DNA from: Phymatolithon calcareum
Lineage: Eukaryota > Rhodophyta > Florideophyceae > Hapalidiales
Direction: 5' to 3'
Length of the DNA: 64,000 nucleotides
NCBI GenBank assembly: GCA_977006965.1
Contig: OZ345374.1
Location: 310,001 to 374,000 of the forward strand
Shown here: piece by piece, positions 20,788-31,270 of the stretch
Position numbering within the stretch: the first letter of the stretch is position 1
How the letters are laid out: each line of letters opens with the position of its first letter
Translations under genes and position numbers: made by a program
The notes under the pieces: model-generated
Seen by the model: only the letters and a program-made list of their open reading frames with translations
Databases searched by the model: none
Told to the model about the DNA's origin: nothing

Positions 20788-22311
20788 ATGGCGGAGGTCA
20801 TCGTCCTCGACGACTCCGATTCCGATGCCGCCCCTCCCCCGCCGCCGCGACGCCCCGCATCAAGTGCATCGCATCCACCGCCGCCGCCAAGCGACTTTCT
20901 GTCCAACTTGCGGCGAACGATAGAATCACGCCCTGTCCCCGTCGCCCCGCCCAGTATTTCGACCGTCTCGCCCGAAATCGCCCCGCCGCGGCGCAGAGGT
21001 CGCGGCCGTGGTCGTGATCGTGGCAGTAAACGCGCATCCGGTGATGTGCCACCGTCGCGTTCATCGCCAGAATGCAACAACCCCCTCAATGCCCCGTTCG
21101 TTTCGACAGCCCCGTTCGACCGTTTTGAACTCCCCCCTCCGCTCGAATTCCACGACGAGTTCGGAACATCACCACCACTGAACGACTTTTCCGCTCCGCC
21201 GTCACTGCACGTGGACATCCAATTCGAACGTCCGATTCCGTCCGCGCCGTATATACCCTCCACCGCGCAATACCGTCCGCCGCACGCGCAAAACGGCCCC
21301 CGGCCAGTGCACCGCGCCGCGCCCGCTCAGGAAACTGCACCCGATGTTTCCGTCGCTGATGCCGCGCCCTCCCGACCGTCAACCGCCGCATCGCGGCCGG
21401 CCGCTGCACGCGCCGCCGCGCGCCGCGACCGCGTCGACATCTTCCTGTCGCGCGAGCTGGCCGCCCGTCCGGACGGGCTGGCCCTTCTCGGCAAACTAAT
21501 CACCTGCGAGGACACCTCCGCCACCGTCGCTTCGCTCGCCGAGAGCAACATGCTGGAATGGCGGCGCGTCAGCGCGGACGGGGACGACATTGTGGATTGC
21601 GTTGCGTTTTACTTTGCCGCAGAGACTTTTGTAAATCTCATCACATGCGGCGACGTGGAGGGTGTTGCGCGTCGATTGCGGGATCGCCATCCCGATGTGC
21701 AGGTTTACTTCCTGCTGCACGGTGTGCACGCGTTCTGTCGCAAGGCGGCGCGACGCCTGTTGCGCCCGTCCGCTGCAGGGATGGATGGCGATGGGGCCGT
21801 GGTGTCGCAGATGGCTGTGGACGACTGCTGCACGTTTCTGTATCTTGAGTTTGACATCCGCAGCCGCATGTTCGCCACGGCTGGAGATGCAGCGCTGTTC
21901 TGCATGTGCGTGGCGGAGGCCGTTGCGAAGCGGCCGTATGTGGAGGAGTTGAGCTTTGCCTGTTTGCGTGCGGCGTACGTGCGGGGGAAGACTGGACGTG
22001 CTGGCGCCGCGCTGTGTGTGCAGGGTGGCGACGTTCGTGCGGAAGGGCGGGATGACCTTGGTAAGACGTATCAGGCGTTTTTGGGGCTTGTGCCTGGGGT
22101 GTCGGTCAGTCGGGCTCAGGCTATACGGAGGGTTTATCCGACGATGGCGGGGCTGTTGGAGGCTTATGGGAGATGTGGGAGTGAGGAGGAGAGGGAGGGA
22201 ATGTTGGCAGATGTTGTGGAGAGTGGACGACGGATTGGGCCGGCGCTTTCGAAGACTATTGCTAGAGTGCTTACTTGTAGGAATGCGACGGTGGAGGTTG
22301 GGAGGGGATAG
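20788..22311 (+). CDS. EME1: EME1-type subunit of the MUS81 structure-specific endonuclease
   Basis: 507 aa from ATG 20788 (MAEVIVLDDSDSD). The upstream in-frame extension has no ATG. VIVLDDSDSD is an acidic, SUMO-interaction-like motif common at EME1 N-termini. Residues ~15-210 are Pro/Arg-rich and disordered. From ~215 an ERCC4-like nuclease domain lacking the ERKxxxD motif can be read. The end, FLGLVPGVSVSRAQAIRRVYPT ... LLEAYGRCGSEEEREGMLADVV ... RRIGPALSKTIARVL, is the helix-hairpin-helix region typical of EME1/MMS4. MUS81-EME1 cleaves stalled forks and Holliday-junction-like DNA. EME1 is the non-catalytic partner, consistent with the missing metal-binding motif. Confidence 0.8.
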   Translation: MAEVIVLDDSDSDAAPPPPPRRPASSASHPPPPPSDFLSNLRRTIESRPVPVAPPSISTVSPEIAPPRRRGRGRGRDRGSKRASGDVPPSRSSPECNNPLNAPFVSTAPFDRFELPPPLEFHDEFGTSPPLNDFSAPPSLHVDIQFERPIPSAPYIPSTAQYRPPHAQNGPRPVHRAAPAQETAPDVSVADAAPSRPSTAASRPAAARAAARRDRVDIFLSRELAARPDGLALLGKLITCEDTSATVASLAESNMLEWRRVSADGDDIVDCVAFYFAAETFVNLITCGDVEGVARRLRDRHPDVQVYFLLHGVHAFCRKAARRLLRPSAAGMDGDGAVVSQMAVDDCCTFLYLEFDIRSRMFATAGDAALFCMCVAEAVAKRPYVEELSFACLRAAYVRGKTGRAGAALCVQGGDVRAEGRDDLGKTYQAFLGLVPGVSVSRAQAIRRVYPTMAGLLEAYGRCGSEEEREGMLADVVESGRRIGPALSKTIARVLTCRNATVEVGRG

Positions 22312-22724
22312 TATGTATGGGATGCGGTTTGGGTTGGGTTTATTTTATTGATGACCGTCTAACTCATAATCTAAACATCTTTAAAATGTCCTTCGCTTGT
22401 GCATTCTATCGATTACGGCGAAAGGATCAAAATTCTGTGACTGGGCAAAAACTTGTGTGTCGGATGCAGGGCAATGTGTGAAGAAGTAGAAGAATGGTGG
22501 ATTTTTATTTAAAAGTTACCAACGCATCTGCTGACGCTTGGGGCAGCTTTCCTACTGCCAAGAGGTTTTGGCTGCATTCTGTCTAAAGAAGAGTTTCCTT
22601 TTTTGTTGGTGTAACACGATTCAGTGGACTACAAAAACCCACCTCTGGTCTCCTTCGGGACCTCGAGGGGGAAAATTACTCCCCTGTCCTGTGGCACGCG
22701 GTGATTTCAGGTTGCGAGCAGTCA
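22312..22724. other. intergenic, no gene recognised
   Basis: 3' flank of EME1, then the degraded 3' end of the minus-strand LINE. Confidence 0.4.
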
Positions 22725-24015
22725 TTACTTGTCCACAGCCTGAAACATAGTTAAGAGCTCGTCGAGTGCTCGCTTAGTCCAGGCGCTGTCCTCTTTGGAG
22801 AAGAGTCTGTCCTTTGCGAGGCCATTTATCACGTCTTTTATGCCATCTTTCCCACCTTGGCCGGTGAGCTCGATAAGGGTGGAGGTGTTCATGGGAGGGA
22901 ACATTCCAAATGGCCACTCAATGGCAAGTGTTCTACGTCTTCTCGTGTTGAAGAGAAGGTGTGGGGGTAACGAAACTTTCGCGTGCGGTATAGGTAGTTT
23001 TTTCGACTTTTCCACATCCTCTGCGGCCTGCAGTATCTTTTTTCTTTGGTATTTCTTGATGTTTGTTGCAGCTGTCATTTCGCTTGTAGCTTCGAACAGG
23101 AAGCCACGCACTTTTGCGTGGACAATATCTCTCTCCGCTTCTAAACGTTCCCTGTTTCCGAGCTCTGTTGTTGGACCAGATATCAGCGCATCGCGTCTTC
23201 TTATCAATCTCTGCACAAAGCTTCGTGCAAGGACGTCTCTTCTTCCTTTGGATTGCAAGATGCGACACATTGCCCTGCACCTGCCCAAGCTTCTTTTTTC
23301 TGGTTTCCCACGGATTTGCCCGAAGAACATATACACAACCTTCCTGACTTCCGACGCCACCTTCGCGGTCCAAGGTGTGAAATGTAGAGCATATTCCCAT
23401 CTTGACTGCACAAGACATTTGTACTGCCTAATCGCCCTCGCGGGGTGGACACCATTAGGAAACACGCCAAGCATATTTTTGGATTTCTTGATCCTCTCTG
23501 TAAGTTTTGTGTCTGAAACTCACTGTTCCGTTAGTGTTACCCAGAGGTACTTTACCTCCCGGAGAGTCTTTAGCCGCCGTCCCGAGAGACGGAAGCTATG
23601 ACCTGCCGTGTCCTTGGTCCAAAGAATTACGCTTTTCACGGTGTTCCACCTCATACCATTTCTCTGTGCCCACTCCGAGGCCAGATCCAAGATACTTCGA
23701 AGGCCTTCCACTGATTTTGTAGACAATTTTACGTCGTCTGCAAACATTTTGCAGGGCTCGTTTGTGATATTCTCCGGAATGGAGTCTAGGGCAATGGCAA
23801 ACGTGTCCATGAAGATATTGTACAGGCACGGAGTGAAGCTGTGAAATATGGAACTTGTATTTCCTTCTGATCATCTTGCCTAAGAGCATTTCGATTATGT
23901 TTCTCATGTGGCATAAGAGGGAGATTGGGCGGTAGCTCGTCGGCATTGCTGTACCTACATCCTTGTAGATAGGTACAATTTCAACTGTTCTCCAAGCCAA
24001 GGGCGTGGTTTCCAA
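22725..24015 (-). pseudogene. non-LTR retrotransposon (LINE) reverse transcriptase, dead copy
   Basis: Reading minus strand, an RT N-terminal part (WRTVEIVPIYKDVG ... SYRPISLLCHM) ends near KYKFHISQ. After a deletion and frame change, the palm motif KMFADDVKLST (FADD catalytic box) appears at ~23.73 kb. The frame then continues through a TGA stop (after LWVTLTEQ) into GVHPARAIRQYKCLVQSRWEYALHF and a basic C-terminal region. Endonuclease and 5' parts are absent. Clearly inactive. Confidence 0.85.
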
Positions 24016-24188
24016 ACGTCAATATGTGAGCTTCAGCTTCTGATATTACATCAGTATTGTACTACTGTACTGCTCTCCGAGAACGATACCTGTCGTCTCG
24101 CTTATTGTCGTAGACGACGACGGTGTTTAAAGATTAGATTGCTTCTTCAAGATTTATGTTTAAAGTATACAGTACTGTACTTGTAAAG

Positions 24189-27100
24189 CTATGTACGGGT
24201 TTCAATGTTGAATACTCGATTGAAAGAAACAAGTTTCTTCCAACAGGCCCGCATCTCGTCAGTGAATACAACCTCCTTCCTCGGAGGGTTGGGATCTTCA
24301 GCCACAGGAATACCCCTGCGGATGAGTTCCTGCAACAACATATTCGCGCTTTCCAGTTTTTTGTTTGTGCGAACGATTTGGGCTTCCCTTGTCGACAAAA
24401 ATCTCGCAAGCTTCGCAAGAATCCGAACAGATGCGCACCTCTTCGACATCATCATCTGATGACTCCTTTCCTCTCCCAACTTGACAAGAAGTGACACACA
24501 AGGGTTCAACACGGAGAAAGTATCTCGATAAAACTGCGCACACGTCACGAGCACATCAAAACTGTCTGGGATACTCATCAACAACTGACATCCATGCAAC
24601 TTGGAGCTCAACTTGGTCAGAAGAAGCAAAGATTTCTCAACAAATCGACTTTCACCGCGCCTCTTGCTGCATCCTCGAACGATCAACAAGCCCATTCGCA
24701 TTGCATCCACGGTTCGCGCATCCTCCTTCTTCTTCAACCGCATAGCCGCCGCAGGGCTGTACATCATGTTCGATGACGACGCCATCAACGATAGACGCCG
24801 TATCGTGGACGGAATTTGAGATGCTGTAACTGCGTCTTTGCCCATAGACGGAGTAATCTTTGTCATTTCAAAGTCTCGCGCGATTGATTCAAGATCTTCA
24901 GACAGGCTCGGCTCTCCATCGAAAATGCTACCATAACCTGCAGACAGTTCCGCCGTGTTCTCCTTACCCGCCTCAAATTGCTCATCATGAGCTTGCAAAA
25001 CTTTCGCGTCCGGTGTCTGCAGCGTAGAGGCGAATTTAGCTTGCCATTCCGTCAATTTAGCAGCATCGAGAGCATCATCACTGTTTTGCATTTCAGCCGC
25101 ATCATGCACCCCAGCTGGGAGAAGTTCGCCCATTTCGTTAAAGATAGACATCGTGTCCACAGAAGTGGCGCATATCGTCTCGTTGGTTTCAACAATGGAC
25201 GCCAGTTCTCGGGTTTGCTCGGAGATACTCCTGTGACGAGCTGACCTTCCCTTCTTTGAAACAGCAACGTTTTCATCAGCTTCGTTCACTTCGGCGGTCG
25301 AAATCTGCCTCGTAGTAGTGGAGAATGTCGTGCAGTAATTGCTTTCGCTTCCACTGTCCATGGTCGTTGAAGTAGATTCTGCAGAGCAATAGTCGCGAGG
25401 AATGTGACTGTCAGATGATTGCGTGTAATCGACTGGCAAAGCATGATTAGTCGTCGATTGCGAATGCGGAGATTCACACTTGGCAGAAAGACTAGAACAT
25501 GAATGAGTAGTCCCATATGTGTCAGCAGGGACTCGTTGAGCGGTTTTCTGCGCTTCCGCTTGTGCCCCAAAGGTCGACGCCATGTCAATCAAGAGCTGAG
25601 CATCCTCTGCCGGAACTGTTCCGGTGAGAGTGTTCACCCTGGCCAGTTCTACGGGTTCCTCAACAGTGACTTGACGTGATCTTGATTCGCCTCTGACGTA
25701 CAACTCTTGGATATCATCCTTCTGCGGTTCTTCAAGCACAGCCTGCTTATCATTGAGCGACTTCTCATAGCTTCTTCTCTTCTCCTCTTCCTCCGCTTCG
25801 CGATGTAGGAGCTCATTGCATTCCTTCATTCGTTTCTCAAACTCCAGGTGAGACAGGATGCGAAGACGCTCTGCTTCATCATCGATCCTTGCTGAGTTTT
25901 GCACTTCGGAATGAACGTCGTCATCGGTGGAACTATGGTCATGGTTGGCATTGGATGCTCGGTCAAGATGTTCAACATAGGAATCTTCCCACGCTCGCAA
26001 TGATACTTCAAGAGTTCTCAGCTCATTGCTGTCCACATCAGCTGCCACCCTGTCTGTCTGACTTCGCTGTGTCTCTTGATGTTCAAAAGCGTTACGGGCA
26101 GCGATCCTCAATGACTCAGTTTGCGTTTGCTCCGCGAGCCGGCTCTGCACTTCTGCATTGAAGGCGGATTCAGCACGCTGGAGGATGCCTGTCACACGCT
26201 TGCCGTATGCTTCCGCGTCAGTTAGCGCAGCTGCCATACTAGCAGCTGCCAATCCGGCAGCAACAATTGCGTTTTCCTTTGCTTCCTTCTTGACCTCGGA
26301 TTCCTTTACGGAAAGGAAAGACTTGTTCGCAGAGGCACGGCGACAAGCTCTTTGCACGTTAAGAATTGCCGATTTCCACTCAATCAGTCGTCGAAGTCCT
26401 TCTTCAGCAGCTTTCCGAGCATCGTGAATAACTCTCGCCTTGTGAACAGCATCTGCGCATTCCTTGTCCACGGTTTTCTGGAAATCTTCAAGAGAAGCCT
26501 CCTTCACAGAGAGCAATTTCTCATATCTCCTTCTCTTCTCCTCTTCGTCCTCCCCACGCTGAAGAAGCTCATTGCATTCTCTCATGCAATTCTCCACGTC
26601 CTCTTGCGACAGGGATCGTAGACGCTCTGTTTCATTATCGATCATTGCCGAGTTCTGCACTTCGGAATGAACTTCGTCATCAAGAGTCCAGTTGTCATCA
26701 CCAAGATATCGAGCATGAGTATCTTCCCACTCCCGCAATGATAGTTCAAGAGTTTTCAGCTCATCATTTTCTGCTTCAACGGCTGCACTGTCTGTCTGAG
26801 TTAGCTGTGCCTCTTGTTGTTCAAAATCGATGCGAGTAGCAATCCTCCTAGTCTCAGTTTGCACGTGCTCCGCGACCCGGGTCTGCACTTCAGAATTGAA
26901 GGCATTTTCTGCACGTTGTAGAATACCCTCCACACGCCGTCCGTGTGCTTGTGCGGCAGTCAGAGCCGCCGCCATTCCAGCAACTGCCAACCCGGCAGCA
27001 GCAATTGCATTGCCCTTTGATTCCCTCTTGAGTTCCGATTCCTTTACGGACAGGAAAGCCTTGGTAGCAGACGCACGGCGACAAGCTCTCTGTACATTAA

Positions 27101-30100
27101 GCACGGCCGATTTCCACTCAATCCTTCTCTGAATCCCTTCTTCGGCGGCTTTCCTAGCATTGTGAATAACTCTCGCCTTGTGAATAGCATCCTCGCAATC
27201 CTTGTCCAGGGTCTTCTGGCGATTTTCAAGAAAAGCCTGTTTTTCAGCGAGCAGATTCTCATACCTTCTCCTCTTCTCCTCTTCGTCGGCTCCACGTTGT
27301 AAAAGATCATTGCACTCCCTCATGCGATTCTCAAACTCTTGGTGCGACACTGTGTGCAGACGTTCCGCCTCATCATCGATCATCGCTAAGTCATCAGGAG
27401 AGCTATGCTCGTTGTCGTCGTTGGATGCTTGGTCAAGATATTCAGCTTGAGTATCTTCCCAGTGCCGCAGTGACAGTTCAAGAGTTCTCAACTCATTACT
27501 GTCCGCTTGAACGGACGCTCTGTCCGACTGAATTTGCTCTGCCCGCTGTCTTTCAAAAGCGATGAGAGCAGCGATCCTCGTCGTCTCTGTTTGCATTTGT
27601 CCCGCGAACCGGGTCTGCACTTCAGCATTGAAAGCGTTTTCGGCAAGCTGGAGGATACCCGTCACACGCTTTCCGTACGCTTGGGCGGCAGCCAGGGCTG
27701 CCGCCATGCCAGCAACTGCCAACCCGGCAGCAGCAATTGCATTGCCCTTTGTTTCCTTCTTGTGTTCGGATTCCTTTATGGAAATGAACGCCTTGTTCGC
27801 AGAAGTGCGACGAAATGCCCTCTGTAGATTAAGCGCAGCAGATTCCAGCTCAATGTTTCGCATTTGAAGAGCAACATGGTTGGCAGCACGCATTCGCGAT
27901 TCCAGCTGCGCGAAAATTCGTCTGGTATTTTGAACGATATCTCTGGTGATTGAGTTCCACTTGAAGAGAGATTTTCTCGAAGCAGAAACCTCTCTATTTT
28001 TGCGCAACCCGGCCTCTGTCTTCTTTCGGAACGAGTACGCTCGCCAATTTCGCTGGATTATACTGGCAGCTGCCGCTTGTTTTGCTGCTTCTGACAAGAC
28101 CTTTTGACGAGAATGGTATCTACGAAAGACGGCCTGGAGCGCCACAATATCTTCTCCAGCTGAAATGTCATTTGAAACAGCTGGAATTCTTTCCGGGTGC
28201 GTTTCGTAGCTTATGACGGACGTCACATCCGTGCAATTTCCGCCGCGGTCTTGAGAACGGGGTAGAACTTCCTTGGATGACGCCTTGGTTATCGAAAGAC
28301 TGATATCGCTCATGAGTTTTCTCGGCGAAAGAGTTCTAAACTTCGGCGTAACAGCGAAAGCTCTTCCAACTGTCTCGGTGCGTGAGGTAGCCCGAAGCTT
28401 CTTCGCCGGCGGAGGAGATTCAGATGGACCCCCGAGAAGTACAACGGGTTCAATATTCCTCGTTAACAAACTAGAAATATTTTCCTTGTCAACACTTGCC
28501 CGCATTTCAGTCACCATTCTCTTGAACACGTATGCCGTCATCAAATACATGAGACGACCGAATGCCTCATTCTTACCGGGCGTCAATGCCCGTGCTGTTG
28601 CTGCCCGAATGGACACGGGAATGTGCGGAATTCCACCGAGTTCAATTGCTGCGCTTGTGAATAGTTCAAAGTTTTGTTCAACAATCCTTGCTTCCTGAGC
28701 CGCCGAGGCTGCGTCCACGGAGCCTACGGAGGAAACGGCGACTGCGCTGTCAATAGAAAGAACGTCCGGCCGGTAGTAGTGAATAAGGCAGCAAAGAGGA
28801 AGTCCGTCACGGAAGCTTTCCGTAAACTCTCGCACTTTGACTTTGTAATGAGCGCAAACAAGAGCCGCCCATGACAGCAATTGCTTAGCTTCGTCGCTTT
28901 CGTTGGTGAGGAAAAGGGTCAGATTGGCGGTGGGATTGAACTCATCGGAATACCATTTGGAACCAGGAGCTTCATGACCGGCAACGTTTTTGTTCTTAAA
29001 CTTCAACTCCATCAAGTTGACTTCTGAGGAGAGTAGCTTCTTATCGAGAACGATGGATCGAACCCAAATGTCTGAAAATTTCCACAGCAAGCCCAGAATT
29101 TTCTCCCGATCCCGCTCATATCCTCTGACAACATCCTGCGACTTCGCAATCCACTGATGATTCTCATTCATGTCATTATGTACGAAATGAAGGACATGAT
29201 GTAATGCCATATTGACATTGCGTAAAGAGGTCACGTACATCTCGCGGTCCGTGCCACTCTTAACCATTTGGACCGAGTCCATGAGATTCGAATCCTTCGT
29301 AATAATTGAGGCCAATTTGCAAAGCCGAATGCCATCCTTCATGTCTTCGAAAATATCACGGACATTTAAGTCCGTAATTCTTTCCGCCAGAGGTGCCCTG
29401 AAAGAGAGATGGAAGCTCTTCAAACACAGATGCCGAATGATGTCACCCTGGGAGCGAAGGAAACGCTCGGCGAAAGCGCGAATGACATCTTCAGAGCTCT
29501 CCATTTTGGAATCTGTCCGGAATAGAGGGGGGTCGGTCTCGATAACCTTGAAGTGCTCTTGTTTTGCCACATCAAGCAAGAGAACAAGAGCGAAAGTTGA
29601 CGAAAGAACAGCCCCGTTGTACTTCTCCTCGGCAGAACCTTGGCGAATTCTAGACCCGCGCGGCGTGCTCGCAGGTTCGGTCTTCAATTCAATAATGTCG
29701 GGATTCAGCAGCCGTTCTCGCAGAATGTCTTCAAGAGTTTGCATGATGACTTTATCGGTATTGTGACCATCTTCAACATTGGCCCTTTGCAATGCAGCAT
29801 CAATCTGCGAACCAAAGTTAATACGGAAAAGAACGCAGAGAGCTGGATACAACCAATTTGGATTGTAGTTGACAAGCAACAGTTGCACGAGAAAATCCTG
29901 ATATTCGATATGTGTGCGAAGTCGAATGTCGTCTGAAATAAAAATCTGGGAGGTTGCGATTAGATCGTTGAGTCGGGAATTGGCCGTCTGCACTTTGTCC
30001 GATTTGAAGATGTTATACATCGCACGAATGCGGTTCGCCAGAACTGTAGACTCCTCATAACTGCCAATGGGGGTGCTCTTGCTCGGATGCTCAGGGGCCA

Positions 30101-30644
30101 GAACAGAGTTGATCCACGAGGTGAGATGCATTTTCTGGGCTTCAAGCCAGAATTCTGGGTGAACGACTTCGAATCGCTTTTTCACCGTTGGCGTGTGGCG
30201 TGCTTTGAATGTTGAAATGCGAGAAGAACTGGCACTGCGAGGACTGTGCCAGAGACCGCGAGGTGTCGCATCAGGGCCATTCGGGTGCCTTTTGCGAATT
30301 TTATGCACGCCTGGGCTGTCCCGTCGTCCCTTAAAGCGTCGATAATAGCGCTGAGTAACGGAGTCGGGCTTGAGGGGGGTTGCAGTTTTTGACGGCGTCC
30401 GCGCAGGAGTGCGCGCAGGAGTGCGCGGCGTGCTTGAGGGTGTAAGGACATTCTTCGCCAATGAGCGAGACGCGGCCGGAGTTTGTAAGGCACCTTTGGG
30501 GAGTGGTGTCATGAACAGTTTCTTCGGAGCAATAGGGTCCGTGGACTGCTGCTCGGTAAGACTTTTGCGGACGTTGAAGTCACTGTCCGATTCATTCTCA
30601 AGGTTGGTGAAGGAGGAGACGAACTTGGACCACCTCAAGGCCAT
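24189..30644 (-). CDS. ASPM: ASPM / abnormal-spindle homologue
   Basis: 2151 aa in one exon. N-terminal ~160 residues are basic with TPxR/S repeats (TPRTPARTPARTPSKT), likely CDK sites. Two calponin-homology domains lie at about 395-530 and 583-715 (e.g. IFEDMKDGIRLCKLASII; FRDGLPLCCLIHYYRPDVLS). IQ motifs start near 836 (LQAVFRRYHSRQ; IIQRNWRAYSFRK). From ~937 to ~1640 come three tandem repeats of ~245 residues, each opening with an IQ-like LNxQRAxRRxSAxKxF. Each then has an Ala/Gly-rich segment (GNAIAAAGLAVAGMAAAL) and a Glu-rich coiled coil (EEEKRRRYE). The last ~170 residues are armadillo-like (PDSFDVLVTCAQFYRDTFSVLNPCVSLL), as in animal ASPM. ASPM focuses microtubule minus ends at spindle poles and binds calmodulin via IQ motifs. 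Confidence 0.93.
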   Translation of the reverse strand: MALRWSKFVSSFTNLENESDSDFNVRKSLTEQQSTDPIAPKKLFMTPLPKGALQTPAASRSLAKNVLTPSSTPRTPARTPARTPSKTATPLKPDSVTQRYYRRFKGRRDSPGVHKIRKRHPNGPDATPRGLWHSPRSASSSRISTFKARHTPTVKKRFEVVHPEFWLEAQKMHLTSWINSVLAPEHPSKSTPIGSYEESTVLANRIRAMYNIFKSDKVQTANSRLNDLIATSQIFISDDIRLRTHIEYQDFLVQLLLVNYNPNWLYPALCVLFRINFGSQIDAALQRANVEDGHNTDKVIMQTLEDILRERLLNPDIIELKTEPASTPRGSRIRQGSAEEKYNGAVLSSTFALVLLLDVAKQEHFKVIETDPPLFRTDSKMESSEDVIRAFAERFLRSQGDIIRHLCLKSFHLSFRAPLAERITDLNVRDIFEDMKDGIRLCKLASIITKDSNLMDSVQMVKSGTDREMYVTSLRNVNMALHHVLHFVHNDMNENHQWIAKSQDVVRGYERDREKILGLLWKFSDIWVRSIVLDKKLLSSEVNLMELKFKNKNVAGHEAPGSKWYSDEFNPTANLTLFLTNESDEAKQLLSWAALVCAHYKVKVREFTESFRDGLPLCCLIHYYRPDVLSIDSAVAVSSVGSVDAASAAQEARIVEQNFELFTSAAIELGGIPHIPVSIRAATARALTPGKNEAFGRLMYLMTAYVFKRMVTEMRASVDKENISSLLTRNIEPVVLLGGPSESPPPAKKLRATSRTETVGRAFAVTPKFRTLSPRKLMSDISLSITKASSKEVLPRSQDRGGNCTDVTSVISYETHPERIPAVSNDISAGEDIVALQAVFRRYHSRQKVLSEAAKQAAAASIIQRNWRAYSFRKKTEAGLRKNREVSASRKSLFKWNSITRDIVQNTRRIFAQLESRMRAANHVALQMRNIELESAALNLQRAFRRTSANKAFISIKESEHKKETKGNAIAAAGLAVAGMAAALAAAQAYGKRVTGILQLAENAFNAEVQTRFAGQMQTETTRIAALIAFERQRAEQIQSDRASVQADSNELRTLELSLRHWEDTQAEYLDQASNDDNEHSSPDDLAMIDDEAERLHTVSHQEFENRMRECNDLLQRGADEEEKRRRYENLLAEKQAFLENRQKTLDKDCEDAIHKARVIHNARKAAEEGIQRRIEWKSAVLNVQRACRRASATKAFLSVKESELKRESKGNAIAAAGLAVAGMAAALTAAQAHGRRVEGILQRAENAFNSEVQTRVAEHVQTETRRIATRIDFEQQEAQLTQTDSAAVEAENDELKTLELSLREWEDTHARYLGDDNWTLDDEVHSEVQNSAMIDNETERLRSLSQEDVENCMRECNELLQRGEDEEEKRRRYEKLLSVKEASLEDFQKTVDKECADAVHKARVIHDARKAAEEGLRRLIEWKSAILNVQRACRRASANKSFLSVKESEVKKEAKENAIVAAGLAAASMAAALTDAEAYGKRVTGILQRAESAFNAEVQSRLAEQTQTESLRIAARNAFEHQETQRSQTDRVAADVDSNELRTLEVSLRAWEDSYVEHLDRASNANHDHSSTDDDVHSEVQNSARIDDEAERLRILSHLEFEKRMKECNELLHREAEEEEKRRSYEKSLNDKQAVLEEPQKDDIQELYVRGESRSRQVTVEEPVELARVNTLTGTVPAEDAQLLIDMASTFGAQAEAQKTAQRVPADTYGTTHSCSSLSAKCESPHSQSTTNHALPVDYTQSSDSHIPRDYCSAESTSTTMDSGSESNYCTTFSTTTRQISTAEVNEADENVAVSKKGRSARHRSISEQTRELASIVETNETICATSVDTMSIFNEMGELLPAGVHDAAEMQNSDDALDAAKLTEWQAKFASTLQTPDAKVLQAHDEQFEAGKENTAELSAGYGSIFDGEPSLSEDLESIARDFEMTKITPSMGKDAVTASQIPSTIRRLSLMASSSNMMYSPAAAMRLKKKEDARTVDAMRMGLLIVRGCSKRRGESRFVEKSLLLLTKLSSKLHGCQLLMSIPDSFDVLVTCAQFYRDTFSVLNPCVSLLVKLGEERSHQMMMSKRCASVRILAKLARFLSTREAQIVRTNKKLESANMLLQELIRRGIPVAEDPNPPRKEVVFTDEMRACWKKLVSFNRVFNIETRT
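25700..27870 (-). repeat. three ~735-bp tandem coding repeats inside ASPM
   Basis: Repeat starts fall at about 27.85, 27.12 and 26.38 kb, and each unit is about 730-740 bp. The units are well conserved in protein and DNA, including the AAGGAAACGC-like Ala/Gly block and the coiled-coil end. Different IQ numbers in ASPM orthologues are known; here a whole module repeats. Confidence 0.85.
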
Positions 30645-31270
30645 ATTGACGACGCAGTCCGTGTTGCCTTCCTTAGTGGAGCGATAAGAAAACGTACGGC
30701 CGATACCACGATGAAGCTAGGTATTCAAATTTGTGGGTGACACGATGTGCCTCTTGACTTGATTCTCAGCTCAGTTTGATGCTCTTTTTTGAATTTTTGA
30801 AGATGGCAAGGCATCGATGCCACTGCGCTCATTTGTTTACCATTGGCTAATATTCAAAAAAAGACCACTCTTTTCACCTATGAACGTTGTGCACATGTAT
30901 AAATTGAAAACATCAACGGGAAGCTGCTGCAATTGATTGCTGATATGTACACGTGTGACTGCAGCGGCTATCATATAGGACGTTTCTTTCTGATTGGCCG
31001 AATACTTTTTGAGATCCAAACGATCATAACTTACGTATGACCACTCGAGTCGAGGAAAATGGTGATCCGGGGCTCGAGCTTGCGATTGGGCCAAACAAAG
31101 AGGATTGCGTATGATACGTGATGCACTATGGCTAGCTGGCCAGGTTAAGATCCGGATCATCCGATAAATTGAGATTAAATGAGTGCTCTCGGGCAACTCC
31201 AATAGAAGTCATTCCCCCTCTACGGTTGGCAACAAAACGGAAGGAGCGGACTTTCGCTTTCTCCACTGCG
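30645..31270. promoter_or_regulatory. divergent intergenic region, ASPM (-) and ASADH (+)
   Basis: About 625 bp separate the two start codons, so both promoters must lie here. No convincing TATA box or repeat is seen. Confidence 0.45.

Noticed and set aside
22725-23474. 249-codon frame as a host gene
   Set aside because: In the same frame as an RT palm across one stop, and its start matches LINE RT connection sequence; it is part of a dead LINE.
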